Source: Wolfiporia cocos (lineage: Eukaryota > Basidiomycota > Agaricomycetes > Polyporales > Phaeolaceae). Taken from it: a stretch of 64,000 bases of DNA. Position numbers and translations under genes: made by a program. Shown here in pieces: positions 24,498 to 35,437 of this stretch (position 1 is the stretch's first letter; each line of letters starts with the position of its first letter). The stretch is taken from the NCBI GenBank assembly GCA_029448655.1, contig JACCLO010000004.1, forward strand, positions 3,224,001-3,288,000. The letters are read 5' to 3'. The notes beneath the pieces are model-generated. The model saw only the letters and a program-made list of their open reading frames with translations. It was not told the origin of the DNA and did no database searches.

Positions 24498-25128
24498 ATC
24501 TCGCAGCGCTCTCCCACGTGAATGCTTCGCCTAAGGAGCCAGCCATATCGACGTCCGCGTCGACGTCCGCTGTTATGAAGTACTTTATTTAGTGCGCAGG
24601 CGCCGTTATAATACATGGACGAACGATACTGTATAATCTATTCCTATGCTATGCTCTGCTTACCATCTTGTACCCATACACATTAAATATGATTCATGTA
24701 TCCAGCTGGACATATGCTCTCTGTGTAAGAGACACGAAATCTTCGGAACTACCTGAGAACAAGATGCAGATGCATGGAGTATAACCTATAATTACAATGC
24801 CCAGAATATCAGATCGAGATTCTCTCTGTCCGTGTAGCAGAAGTTGTTGCCATATGCACATGAATATGCATGAATAGCGAATGCTTTCTGTGACGGCACG
24901 GATGGGCACCAGCTAAACATCGACTCCGTTGGTGCCTCCCGATTCAGTCATACTGTAAGGGGAGACATAGAATATCGCGTATCCGCGCTTCGTATGCGGA
25001 GAATGATAGTCAAGTAGAATTAGTGCATCAGCGTCGCCACACTGCGAGCACACATGACTGTCTGTGGCACAACCACCGTTAGGGCGCTCCGAGTCGATTA
25101 GCACCGATTGAGCCTCTACTCCAGCACG
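24498..25128. other. Intergenic, AT-rich, with one minus-strand open frame
   Basis: Mostly AT-rich non-coding sequence (a terminator-like stretch near 24590-24720). A minus-strand frame from about 25115 down to 24913 reads GGCATDSHVCSQCGDADALI, LLDYHSPHTKRGYAIFYVS and ends TESGGTNGVDV. It has no ATG at its start but an AG splice acceptor just upstream (plus 25115-25117), so it could be a terminal exon of a lost gene. It stops being open at the left end of the inverted-repeat element. Confidence 0.35.
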
Positions 25129-25153
25129 TAAGATAGACCCAAGTCATACTCAA
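25129..25153 (+). repeat. Left terminal inverted repeat
   Basis: Begins TAAGATAGACCCAAGTC. It matches the right repeat at 25821-25845 in inverse orientation without mismatch over 25 bases. Confidence 0.85.
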
Positions 25154-25663
25154 CCAGGGGGTGTCACACCGTGACATCCACGTGCCGCAGACTAATCCGG
25201 CATGATCAGGACTTGTCTATTACATGATATGTAAATTACAAAAACAGAGTACACGTGCTGTCCTGGGCATGAAAGGATTCAATCTATGTTACATTGTCTA
25301 GCTTGGCCGAGACACCTTCTGGGGTCACTCTACGACCATGGTCGCCGCCCAAGCTGCTTAGGAGCCAGAGAGTCCCTTGCGGTATGCATCCATAAACATC
25401 TGCGAACGCATATATAATTTATGTAAACGTCAACAATTAACTCACAATATAACGAGGCAGTATATCATACCTTTGAATGTTCGCTTTGTGGATTGTATGC
25501 TCTTAGCAATGGTCTCTCGAGACTACATGTTGGAAGACACAATCTGTATGTCTGGGCATATATTCGATGGATAATGTCATCCTCCTAAATTGTGCGATGC
25601 TGACTAATTCGACGGGTCGGCCACATAAATAGCCACATAAGAAGGGACTGATGCACTTTATCA

Positions 25664-25787
25664 AAAATCGAAAACCTGAGAATCCTCAACCTTTGTGTTT
25701 GCAAGAGATCTCAGGTTTTAGATTTTACTCAAATGGTCTTTGACCATTGTTATGTCAAATGCAAGTTGCCCACTCTGTCAAACTTGC
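25664..25787. repeat. Cluster of three hairpin-forming inverted repeats
   Basis: Arms 25664-25680 and 25710-25726 pair at 16 of 17 positions (centre AACCTGAG/CTCAGGTT). Arms 25732-25738 and 25742-25748 (AATGGTC/GACCATT) have a 3-base loop. Arms 25761-25767 and 25781-25787 (GCAAGTT/AACTTGC) pair exactly. All lie inside the right half of the inverted-repeat element. A shorter palindrome (TGTCACACCGTGACA, 25162-25176) lies near the left end. Confidence 0.75.
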
Positions 25788-25820
25788 CTCGGCGTGACAG
25801 ATTTTGGTCATGTGACGTGA

Positions 25821-25845
25821 TTGAGTATGACTTGGGTCTATCTTA
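25821..25845 (-). repeat. Right terminal inverted repeat
   Basis: Ends GGGTCTATCTTA; exact reverse complement of 25129-25153. Confidence 0.85.
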
Positions 25846-25928
25846 ACTCTCCTGGCCTTTTTCTCGTCAATCTCATTCGTTGTTGGCCTTGCATTTGGTT
25901 AATCATCATACTTGAAACGCTTTGTGGC

Positions 25929-27339
25929 ATGGGGGCAGCGAGCTATATGTCTTCTACGTCTCAGTGGTTTTTCCCGACAACCGCTTTGCAACGGACTCCT
26001 AGTCGAACGACGTCCGCTATATCGCTGGAGAAGGAGCTGTATGATAGGGCAAGAGGAGTCGAATTTCTGTTCCGATTAGGGATATCATTGCAATTGTAAG
26101 TACATGTTTACATAGAGTTTAGAGAGACTGTACGTCCACAGACCTATGTCTGCTATGTGTACCGCAGCCACTTGGTTCCACCGATTCTACATGCGTTTTT
26201 CAATGGAGGATTACCACCGTCAGGTCAGAATCTACGCGTACATCATATGCCAATTGCTCAGACATGCCTAAGGACGTGGCGGCTTCATGCATTTTCCTTG
26301 CCACTAAGACCGAGGAGTGTGGCAGGAAGCTGCGCGATATTGCCAGGGTATTTTATTCGAAAGTAGACAAAGTACAGATCGATACTATTAAGGACGACAG
26401 CAAAGTGAGTCAGACAATACCTAATTTTGCGACACTGAGTGACTTATATCAGGACCTTGAAAGCTACCAAACAGCCATCCTTCAGACTGAGGAAGCATTA
26501 CTGGAGGCACTATGCTTTGATTTTGTGGTCGACAGCCCACATGCAGAGCTGGTAGACCTATTCAACGCGAGACAAGAGAACATACAACTTGAAGAGTGTG
26601 CATGGTCAATTACCAACGATACGTGAGTCGCACCTATTACATCTACGATGCATACTCAGGCCTGCTAACGTTGTGAAGATACCGAACACCCCTTTGCATA
26701 CTACATCCACCACGAATCATCGCTGCCGCGTGCTATATTCTCGCTCAGCATATCGTTGAGGGTCCTCAGTCACCCTCATTGGACGTCCGCATAGCATCTC
26801 CAGCACCCTCTGCATCGCTGCCTACTCCGCCTTCCCACAGGTTGGTATCTCCCGAGGCCTCGAGGTTTGCTGTAGAGCATTTTGGGTTCAACGAAGTTGA
26901 ACTGGCAGGTGTCACGGGTATGTCTCTCGTTCGAGCTGCTTCACGAGGCTTATCAGGCGCTATTTTCAGAATGCTTGAACATTATACTCGAGTTCTATGC
27001 CGCTCAGGACTTGAATCGATTTGATTATCTAGAAGATGTCGCAGCTGTGCGTTCTCACATACCGCGTTCAATGTCCATGACTAATCGCAAGGTCAGATTC
27101 CCCCTCCGAAAATGGTAGCAACGAGGGAGAAGTTGTACAAGCCCTTCACGCGCGAACCCGTAGCCAAAGATGAGGCACAGAATACGCTTGTGCCAGGGCG
27201 CTCCGCAACGGGTCAAAGTCCGCTTTCGTCCCATGGTGGAAATACACCAGGTACCAATAAACCGCAATCACGGGGATGGATACCGGTCAAGGGAACACCG
27301 CAACTATTCGATGTTGATACTGCTCATCGCATCGATTGA
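25929..27339 (+). CDS. Cyclin of the Ctk2 / cyclin K / cyclin T class
   Basis: Regulatory subunit of a transcriptional CDK (CTDK-I or P-TEFb type) that phosphorylates the RNA polymerase II tail. The ATG at 25929 is preferred (another at 25947); the protein begins MGAASYMSSTSQWFFPTTAL. The first cyclin box has LYDRARGVEFLFRLG, AATWFHRFYMRFSMEDYHRQ, then DVAASCIFLATKTEE after an intron ending at CCTAAG, and CGRKLRDIARVF. Later: LQTEEALLEALCFDFVVDSP and the second box RIIAAACYILAQHIVEG. Two further introns are needed at the end. One starts GTATGT about 26919 and rejoins at GECLNIILEFYAAQDL; the other starts GTGCGT about 27040 and rejoins at IPPPKMVATREKLYKPF. The stop is at 27339. Class is secure; which CDK it serves is not. 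Confidence 0.85.
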
Positions 27340-27800
27340 GGCCTTCAAGTATGTCAGCCTGTAGCACATTGTTTCCGGACATAAGACTTTGAAATTGTAC
27401 TTTGAACATGCGGCTGACTTGTTTGGAACTACTCTTGTAAGGGCCCAGCCTGATTAACGTGCATACAACTGATAGGCTTGAACGCTAGCTTTAGAACTTT
27501 GTCAAATTGCCTCAATTGTGGCCGTTAACATGTTAGGAGTATGTTATCTCTGATGCCGCATGTCTTGGCACGCAGTACCATCGAAGCACATCTCAAGTCC
27601 TCGGGGTTATAGCAGCGCCATTTACAGGTTACAGCGATAACACATGATAAATACAGGTAAATGGGTAGTCAAGAAGCGATCTCGCATCGGACCGATAGTC
27701 ATGCTTGGGGATGGACCTGGCGCCCAATCCCTGCTGAGATAATTGACTGGCCGCACCCTCAAGTTCCAAAAGTCGTACATCCAACACGGCCATAAGAGAA
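27340..27800. other. Intergenic region between convergent genes
   Basis: 461 bases between the stop codons of the cyclin and pop4. Presumably both 3' UTRs; nothing else seen. Confidence 0.5.
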
Positions 27801-28920
27801 TCACAGCTCGATCGTTTCTTTATGCTTGAACTTCCGGCCGGCACGCTCAGCGGCTCGGAAGCGGAACTGGTTCCCGTACAGCTCGAGCTCGATGTGTGGG
27901 ATGTCGAGCACAGTCTGGGTCTCTGACGGTGATCCACGTCCAGACGGTTCTGCATGACACAACTCAGAAGCTGCGAGGAAGTTGTCGCAGATGATCTGAC
28001 GTACCTGTAGAGTATAGTGGGACAGAGAATGAGAAGATAGAATTTTGTTTCGGAACTACTGCATATCCGCAGTCAGGATGACATCTACATGGCCGAAGAG
28101 GGTTAGTCCCACGCACGTTTCAGCTGATCCTTCTTGGTAATCAACTTGAACGCATTCTCCGTCTCATGTACAACGATCCCCGAGAGCCCCACCATGCACG
28201 GGTTCTTGCTTCGTCGAACTGTAAGCGAGATGAGCGTCCGGACCATGGCACATGATGATAATGTTCAGGACGATAGTAGATCACACATACCAGTCATCAG
28301 TGATCCATGAAAGTCTGCTTTGACCAACTTGGCGTGCATGCCTGCTGCGTTCGGAGCCGCGGATTTGTCAGCATCTGGGATAGGAGCGGACGGGGCGGGC
28401 GTAAGAGCCAACAGTTCTGACATATAGCCTAGCCATAGTTGGTGCAAGGGAAGAAATAAGTTGAATCTGCCATATTTGTAAGTCCTGAATGCCGTCTCCG
28501 AAGGATCCATCATACTTGGTTTCTTCTTGATGAAGGCGCCATGGGCCATTTCGCCGAGAGTCCCGGGGTAGTAGGGCAGCGGCGTCTCGCTTAGCTCTGT
28601 TCGCGAGACGTCTTGCCTTTCGTTCTTCTCGTTCCTTGCTAGCTTTGCTAGCCCGGGCAAGGTTCTCGAAGAGGATGTGACGACCACGGACTCGGCTGGC
28701 ATACATCTGCGAAGGGTCTCCAGCTTGCGTAACATGTTCTTTGACGTAAGTTGGTATGAAGGGTGCAGCACCGCTCAGCTTGATACGCTGGGTCTAATCT
28801 CCAATCAGATCGAACTGCATCGAACGAATGAGCAGTACGTGCAGCCTGCGTAGGTGGTGTGCTATAAATGTCTTGGACTGGCCCATTTTGGACGTGCTCC
28901 AGCGACTGCAGGTAGGACAT
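27801..28920 (-). CDS. pop4: RNase P / RNase MRP protein subunit Pop4 (Rpp29)
   Basis: Nuclear protein subunit of the ribonucleoproteins that mature tRNA 5' ends and pre-rRNA. Minus strand. The body reads GAAPFIPTYVKEHVTQAGDP, ASKEREERKARRLANRAKRD and GPWRLHQEETK. A 52-base GTATGA..CAG intron then restores FNLFLPLHQLWLGYMSELL, the Pop4 hallmark. Then come HAKLVKADFHGSLM, NPCMVGLSGIVVHETENAFK, LITKKDQLK, VPKQNSIFSFSVPL, IELELYGNQFRFRAAERAGR and KFKHKETIEL, stopping at 27801. The C-terminus parallels human RPP29. The 5' exon is less certain: the ATG at 28920 (MSYLQSLEHVQNGPVQD) needs an intron before KLSGAAPF. Core assignment is secure. Confidence 0.9.
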
Positions 28921-31900
28921 CTTGTATAGTCTACAGTCTAGCCACTTGAGAGGTATATGTAGTGGCTGCGCTGCAGGATTAGTGCCACTTACGGACGATT
29001 TACACTGGCAGGACACCTTCACGTGTTGCGGGATGGCTGATGGCTGTAACCGAACGGAAGAATTGCAGGAGAATACCCGGCTCGATCGTCCTGAATACGT
29101 AATTGCAGAGTCGCCGGACAAAGTATGCGGGGATGCAGCGCTCGTCTTTTCTCTGGACAAGCCGACGAATTCCAGCGTTCCTTTACACATTCCTTAAATG
29201 AAATCCCCGAGTCGATCGAGGCGCTAAAGGAACCCGCCCGTCTGACGCCGCGCAGCGTCCAGTTCTCTCACGCCTGTAACAGGCCCCGCCGTCGCAATTC
29301 GAGTACGTCCTGATAATACATTACCTCTTAGCAACTGCTTCGGCGGCTCGTTGGATTCGGGTGACCGCTATAATGTAGTTTGAGTCCGTTGCACTGGGCG
29401 TAATTTTATTCACCTATTACCAGGCTAGATAACCCCACATAGTTCAATGGTTCTATCGCTATGGGTAATCGGCATCGCAATATTTGACTACTGACCTGGA
29501 CAGACCTAGCATCGATAAGACTTTGTGGTGCATGCATGCAGCTCGGTTCCTCGCTCAATCACCGGTCTAAGCGTGTCGCTCTCACCGTCTTTGTCATCAA
29601 GAACTCAGCGTCAGGCCGCGCAGACTATTTGCGGTAGTATCCATCATCCTGATAATTAATATGTTCCCTCTCGACCTTCTAGAGTGACTGGCTTTCAAAC
29701 GCTCAGCCAGCAGCCAACACGACCCTTTTGCCGTATCAGTTTTGGTCAAATGCGTGTCTTCGATTTCTGCGTGCATAACATCTGATGTGCGCTGTATAAT
29801 AACCTGGTGCGTTCCGTTCCCCGCTATCGTTGCTTTGGGTCCGCATAAAGTTCCGTAATCCGCTGCCTCGTTATCGTGTATGTCATCTGACTCGGCGGCA
29901 GTTGACAACTCTCACAACTAGCATGAGCTGTCTGACGGAAAGCCTACCGTATCAAGCTCCGTGCACGCAACGGGCCTGTTACCAACATTCTCGCAGGTAC
30001 CGGCCATAAAGCTCCCCTCTCCGCTGAGGCGGGCAATAAGTGTTCTTTGACCAGCATTCGACGATCGTATTCTGGAGACATGAAGGAGTTATCAGGGATC
30101 GCGTTTTCAATCGGCAGTTCTCTTGACGCTCGCCGCATTGCTAGCCCGAGTCGCCTATATCTGTCCATGAACCAGACGTAACAGTTTCGTCAAGCAACGC
30201 ATGATACAGGCGTGGCGAAATAGCTAAACGACTCCTGCGAATTGTTCGGAATCTGTCGTGAAGCTGCTTCGGGACCTTCAGTGCCTTCTTGGGCGTTGTG
30301 CATCTTGTCGCGCCTTATATTCCTTATCGCGGCGCACGGCCCTGACGGGCCTCCTAATCCCATGTTGCTCGAATCAATGCTGCCATTACGATCATCTTGC
30401 TGCACTGTCGGGCATCTCCACGTCGCTGGCAATCCTTCCGTCCTCATTTGCCTTGGTTAAACAGTTGCGCGGGGGTTCCGGAACAAGGATGGATGAGCCT
30501 TCCGCTCCAAGTGCTGATAACAAATGCTGGCAATACGATTGACACTTGCATGCTTATGGAACCAGTACGCGGCGTGAAACACGCGTTTCTCATCGCCGTT
30601 AAAGATGCTGCTCGCCGCTCACAGGGTCGGTAACACACGTATTCATTCACATCGTCTACACGGTACAAACTCCCACTCACGACATATCGGTACATTCTTC
30701 TACAACATTTCTACACATTAGCTCATTACTCCGAAGAACAGGGATAGGTTATCGACGATGTATTGCGCTCAAGAGGTGTCAGTGCAGTTCGGATTTCCGG
30801 GTCTTGTCAGTGGAGTCGATCAACGCGCGGCACCAGTCTGAGCGCACACGGGGCAGGAGCCATCGATAATCGGAGCTGGAGGAAGTATCGGAGGATCAGT
30901 GCGGTCACGGAACAAGAGAAGTCAACCACTTAGACTGACTGTATTGCTGGGGGAACTGATGACTTCAACGTCAGCTGGTCAGCATTTCGCTCATACTCGT
31001 CATCAACCCCAACGACGTACTACTGCCAGCACCTCTGAGTGCACTCCGGAGGAACGCAATCAGCAGGGTGAGCCGGGCTAAATTTACAAAAGCGATCTTC
31101 GCATTTGATCTGAGCGCTAATAAGCAGAAGGCCTCCCTATGCAAACGGAGTCGTCACCTCCTCATCGGGCTGGCATATATGTCAGCGTGGAGAGGTACAG
31201 CGAGAATAGTTGTACTCGCCAGGTCAATGTAATGCCCGCACCGCTTGTAGTGATTACGAACACTTGAATAGGAGTAAGGCGATTGTCCGCGGCGGTCGAA
31301 TGGACAGGTGGTCTCACCGGCGATAGTGACACATATTGGTATGTAGTACGAGCAGTGACTGAGGCGACGTTCAGTGGGGTGCGGCACTCACATTTATAGT
31401 CAGGCGAGGATTGATAGAAAGATCCCGATATTTGGTGCTCAAGACAGTCGAGCTTTGCATCTTGCTGACGCGGATGATAAAATCAACTTCGGACCGTGGC
31501 AGGAGACAATTTCAGCATATCGGATCCCTGAATCGCTGTATCCAAACTAGGGGCCTGATCAGACGTCGCCCACTGTTGCGGAACCCTCAGGGGTGACACG
31601 CGTATAAAGCCAAAACGCTAATTTTTCTTTGGTAATTTTCGACGTACCTCTGCGTACATTCGGACCCGGTCAGAGTATGTGACCGGTGATGCGAGGTGAA
31701 TTATTGCATTCAGACTGAATTGAACATTTGCATCGATCGGTTGATTGCCTAGGTATCTCTTGTGCAACGAGCGGATCTGAGTCTATCTAGCAGTTGGAGC
31801 CCGCAGGTGCGGGCGCAGCTTTCAGTATGCGCGCATATCTACCTCATAAGGCTCGTTAGTTCCGGGGAGAAGAGCGTGTATTGTGGGTGCAACGGAACGA

Positions 31901-32259
31901 CGATCCAGAGTAAGCACGAGGCTCGCAGTGGCAAGGCACACGACTGGTAGCAGCTAGATCAAGATGGCATCGATATCCGAAGGATACAGCACGGTACCCC
32001 CGGGTGGGAAACACGCTGCACGAAAGCTACCGGACAGTGATCCTAGACGCGGGTACAAGTATTCCTTCCAGCGCGATTCGACTTTGTGAGATCATTTTGT
32101 CATGCCGCCTCGGAGAAACGGTCTGCTAGCCCAAAGTTCGTACACGAGGTCGGCCGGGGACTGTACGCTCGGACTTGCTCGCATCTGATTGGGTAAAGGT
32201 TACTGCTGTCTCATCGAGATCTCGCGCGAGACGACTGCAGACATACTGCTTTCAAATCG
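28921..32259. other. 3.3 kb gene-sparse region
   Basis: No confident gene. Longer open frames include minus 29597-29908, minus 29944-30168 (a 74-codon frame with a real ATG at 30168, MDRYRRLGLAMRRASRELPI), minus 30190-30447 and plus 30258-30542. None shows a domain, and neighbouring frames cannot be joined by good splice sites. A minus frame at 31154-31387 contains TTCPFDRRGQ...HYKRCGHY, spaced like a single C2H2 finger. No LTR, transposase or reverse-transcriptase motif was found by eye. Base composition is not obviously different from that of the genes. Confidence 0.5.
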
Positions 32260-33711
32260 CTATCCGGCAAACATTCCGACCAGATATTGGCTGACGCCTT
32301 CAGGGGTCAGTATGCCAACGTCCGAAAAGACAAGCGAAATGAGATCCGGCCTATGACACATGCATGCGTAAATGACGAGCGCTGCAGAAGGGAGCAACCA
32401 TTGCCGCACCTGGTGTAATCGACGCCAGGATTCCGTGAAATTTGTTCCGCATTCATCTTCATTTCCGTTGGCGGGCCTGGTTTACTGGAAGCTGGAGTTC
32501 CGCGAGCGGCGGATGACGGAACAGTAGACAGGCCTTGAGGTGCATCACCGCCTGGAACATGGCTCCGCGGAGGCAGCGTCGGGAAAGATAGGATGGTAGA
32601 ACTATGGGTTGGTAGATCATACTGCGATAGGGGAAAAAGTCGGTGGAATTTATAGCTTGGAAATCGGTTTACTATTTCAGCACTGACGATTGGAGATGTG
32701 TGGCACACCTTTCGGCTAGCGCGTAAAATGGTTTGTTGGCCGCCTTTGCGATGATCGCCATCTGGTTGCTTCCGACGGCGTTTATCAGACCACCGCTCTC
32801 AACGACTGCCTCAGAGCCTACGAGGACGAAGTCGACCTGGTCCATGACATACGCCACGGCGGAGTCAAGAACGACGGTGCACGGTATACCTGCCGCGGTG
32901 AGGGCTTCGTACATCTTCAATCTATCAGAACGCAATATCAGGTTGGTTTCTCCGTCAGAACGCTCGTTGGGTTCCAATACCCTAGGCCACGAGGCCGTGC
33001 CTCGGTAACATATACGGATATCCGCTTGGTTTTATGCGCATGAAGTAGGGCTTTCATCACGACACGTGAATATGAGTGAGTGAGGATCTGACGCGAAAGG
33101 TTCAGCCCTTATCGTTACCACGCGCCCGCGCGTGCGTACCACTGAATCGTCCTTAATGAAGCCGAGTGTGAGCTCTGCGATTTTGTCTCGGAAGGAAATT
33201 GCTTCTGCGGCATATTTCTGGCCCTGTTGTACAAGCTCAGTCTTCAGCTCAGCAAAGCTCTGGAGAGCCCATCGGCGGTCATTAGTAGTCCAGACTATGA
33301 GCGTGCATCCTTGCAGATCCTCACATCGGATTCATGGGGAAACAGGGTGACGAAGGCGATGAATAGTTCACACCCAGCGTTCAGACTTATCGGATTAGGA
33401 GAGCGTTCTTTGAGAACTTGAGCGTCACCATTGAGTGCTTGAACCAGTTCGAACATGGTTCCCGCTGAATGAACTCTCATGATAAACGACCATTGGTGGA
33501 GCTAGGGCGTGTTCTTCTCACCGTTTGATTTGACAATCGATTCGGTCAAGGCCAGAATCGCGGCCAGAGGCGGCGAGATCTGCATGACGACTTCCAATTA
33601 GCTGATTGCTACGGCGTGGCATTCCGCTCTGCGCACTTGGTCATCTTCGAGGATACGCTGGAAAGTCGCATAGATATCAAATCTACCAGAAACGTCGGAG
33701 ATATCAGGCAT
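32260..33711 (-). CDS. gcn3: Translation initiation factor eIF2B subunit alpha (Gcn3)
   Basis: Regulatory subunit of the eIF2B guanine-nucleotide exchange complex that senses phosphorylated eIF2. The minus-strand ATG at 33711 starts MPDISDVSGRFDIYATFQRI, LEDDQ; an intron ending ATGCAG joins ISPPLAAILALTESIVKSN. Next: MFELVQALNGDAQVLKERSP, LFIAFVTLFPHES, GQKYAAEAISFRDKIAELTL, RISVYVTEARPRG, KMYEALTAAGIPCTVVLDSA, VAYVMDQVDFVLVGSEAVVE, SGGLINAVGSNQMAIIAKAA, NKPFYALAE, FHRLFPLSQYDLP, and at the end NPGVDYTR, DLISLVFSDVGILTPEGVSQ, YLVGMFAG. A Ser/Pro-rich insert of about 45 residues after QYDLP extends the protein relative to human. About six introns. Secure. Confidence 0.93.
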
Positions 33712-35437
33712 TTCCGGGAGCAAAATATGTGTATTCAGGTATGACGGAGAGTGCGGCCAGGACCAGATCGCACGGTCTAGCACGTTGCGAGTAGAGTAGT
33801 GGCTGGATCGATGCGAGTCTGAGGCGGCTCAGCCAACTTCGCGCAGTGACTCCGGATCAGCACGTGATGCCGCCATTCGGAGGATTTACCGACGGGCGCT
33901 CCGTCACCGAGATCCCGAGTCGAGGATCCCGGCGAAGAAGACAAGTCAATGCCTTGCGCGTTAGTCCATCCAGGGACCGTAAGGCACGGGAGTGTCCTCT
34001 CACATCTTTGAGTCTGGGCTGAAAGCACACTCAAGCATGCGGTGGCTGCGTAACAATCTCAGGCCACAGGTGGTCCGCGAGCGGACAGATTCAGACTCGC
34101 CGCTGCGATGCTGATGGTGGCCCCAACGCCACAGCTCGTACATTCGACGCGAGAGCAAGCCGATATACTGAGCGGAGGGACGTGCATTGTGTATGGTGTC
34201 GCCCGGGCCAGGGGCACAACAGGGGTTATTTCTGCTGGTGTTGTCTCCGGCGTTGTTGCTGGGCCCGGATGTTGCCCTCATCATTTCTCATCTCGGGCGC
34301 AGGGCTGTTTTGGCCGCAGCGGGCGTGGGTACCAGACTTTGTCAAAGTGGTCTCAGAAACAATTGCAGATACGAGCGCTACTCCGTGTATCGTTGTTCGC
34401 TCATGGCCGCCGACATGCGCAAGAATCGGATCCGACAGCTGCTGCACCGGGTCAGTGGCTGCGCCGGGTCAGTGGCTGCGAGCTGGACAGGCGCATGACA
34501 GAGGCTGTGCTCTCTGCGTGCGCGATAGTGCAAGTGGCACCGTCTTCACAGCGCGATCATCGTAACACATCAAGGAAGACGCGGGTCTAGCAAGGCCTAG
34601 CAGGTGAACATGACAAAATTATAACTAAATTCCCATATTGAGGTTTGTTGTAACCGGAGAGGGTTACCCCGAGTCAGTGACAAATCTTCGTTGAACAGTC
34701 GGTTGCTATGTGGCGGGGCCTTGTCATAGTTCTCGAGCGCAACAAGGGTCGCATGTACTATGGCGCCGCCCTCTTCGCTCGTATCGGACTTTGCTCACTA
34801 AAGCAGACGATCAAGGGAACTTGCGTCGGCTCATTCGTCACTTGTTCGGATGCGTAACCTGTGGGTGATTGGTGAACTCAGTAGGACCACTCGCCGCTGG
34901 ATGGTAGTTAATCGGTCGCCAATCTTGCGCCGACAATGTTTTCGACCAGAAAGTCGGCCTGCTATGGCAAGGCCGAAGGGCGGGACGGTGAGAACGGAAG
35001 TTGAGCGTGGGATTTGGGCCGAGAAGCGCTCTCTTTTGGCCCGAATCTCGATGCCGATATGTACAAAAAAGTCTATGCTTTGCTCATCGAAACACGTTTC
35101 GCGTCTTTGCCGCGTCGGACGTCGCCGCACCCAATGAGGCCGCCACCCGTTGCGATCGCCAGGCCCAATTTTAGTCGCTTTGGCGCAACGCCCGTCCAAC
35201 TTCAAAAGGGCGCGAGAAATCATGTCTTCCCCCTCCTCCCTCCTACATTGAGGTTTGATATCCTCCTCCTGTCCGCGCCCTAAACAGCCTTGCGCTCAGC
35301 AAAACGCGTGTTTAGCCACGCTGAGCCCTGATACACATTGCTAAGTGCTGGAAGACGCCAGGCGTCTATCCGTTCTCTTGGGGTGAGTACATCGCACGTA
35401 TATATGTCCCTGGCAATGAAATGAATGTGGCGAATCC
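33712..35437. other. 1.7 kb gene-sparse region
   Basis: Upstream flank of gcn3. Frames at 34108-34590 (plus), 34831-35223 (minus) and 35014-35283 (plus) overlap one another and none looks like a conserved protein. A direct 17-base duplication lies at 34447-34480. No other structure seen. Confidence 0.45.
34447..34480 (+). repeat. 17 bp direct tandem duplication
   Basis: The unit CCGGGTCAGTGGCTGCG occurs twice without a gap (34447-34463 and 34464-34480). The length is not a multiple of three, which argues against conserved coding here. Confidence 0.9.

Larger units (their letters stand above)
25129..25845. mobile_element. MITE-like element with 25 bp terminal inverted repeats
   Basis: The 25 bases at 25129-25153 are the exact reverse complement of 25821-25845. 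The outermost two bases at each end are TA, so the structure can be read as a TA target duplication plus 23 bp inverted repeats beginning AGATAGACCC, as in Tc1/mariner-type non-autonomous elements. The 717 bp interior has no transposase-like frame. The right end lies 84 bases before the cyclin start codon, so it sits in or forms part of that promoter. The inverted repeats are seen directly; the transposon interpretation is inference. Confidence 0.6.

Noticed and set aside
26880..27120. Cyclin seeming to end early at SGLESI or PLRKW
   Set aside because: Two canonical introns (GTATGT..TTTCAG and GTGCGT..GGTCAG) give one continuous C-terminus ending at 27339.
28648..29190. Long minus-strand frame overlapping pop4
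   Set aside because: Only its last part (from MSYLQ) can belong to pop4; the rest has no ATG, no domain, and conflicts with the pop4 body frame.
21229..33711. Functional cluster of amino-acid stress genes (Gir2/RWDD1 and eIF2B alpha, plus the upstream amino-acid permease)
   Set aside because: They are separated by unrelated genes on both strands; proximity looks coincidental and synteny data would be needed.
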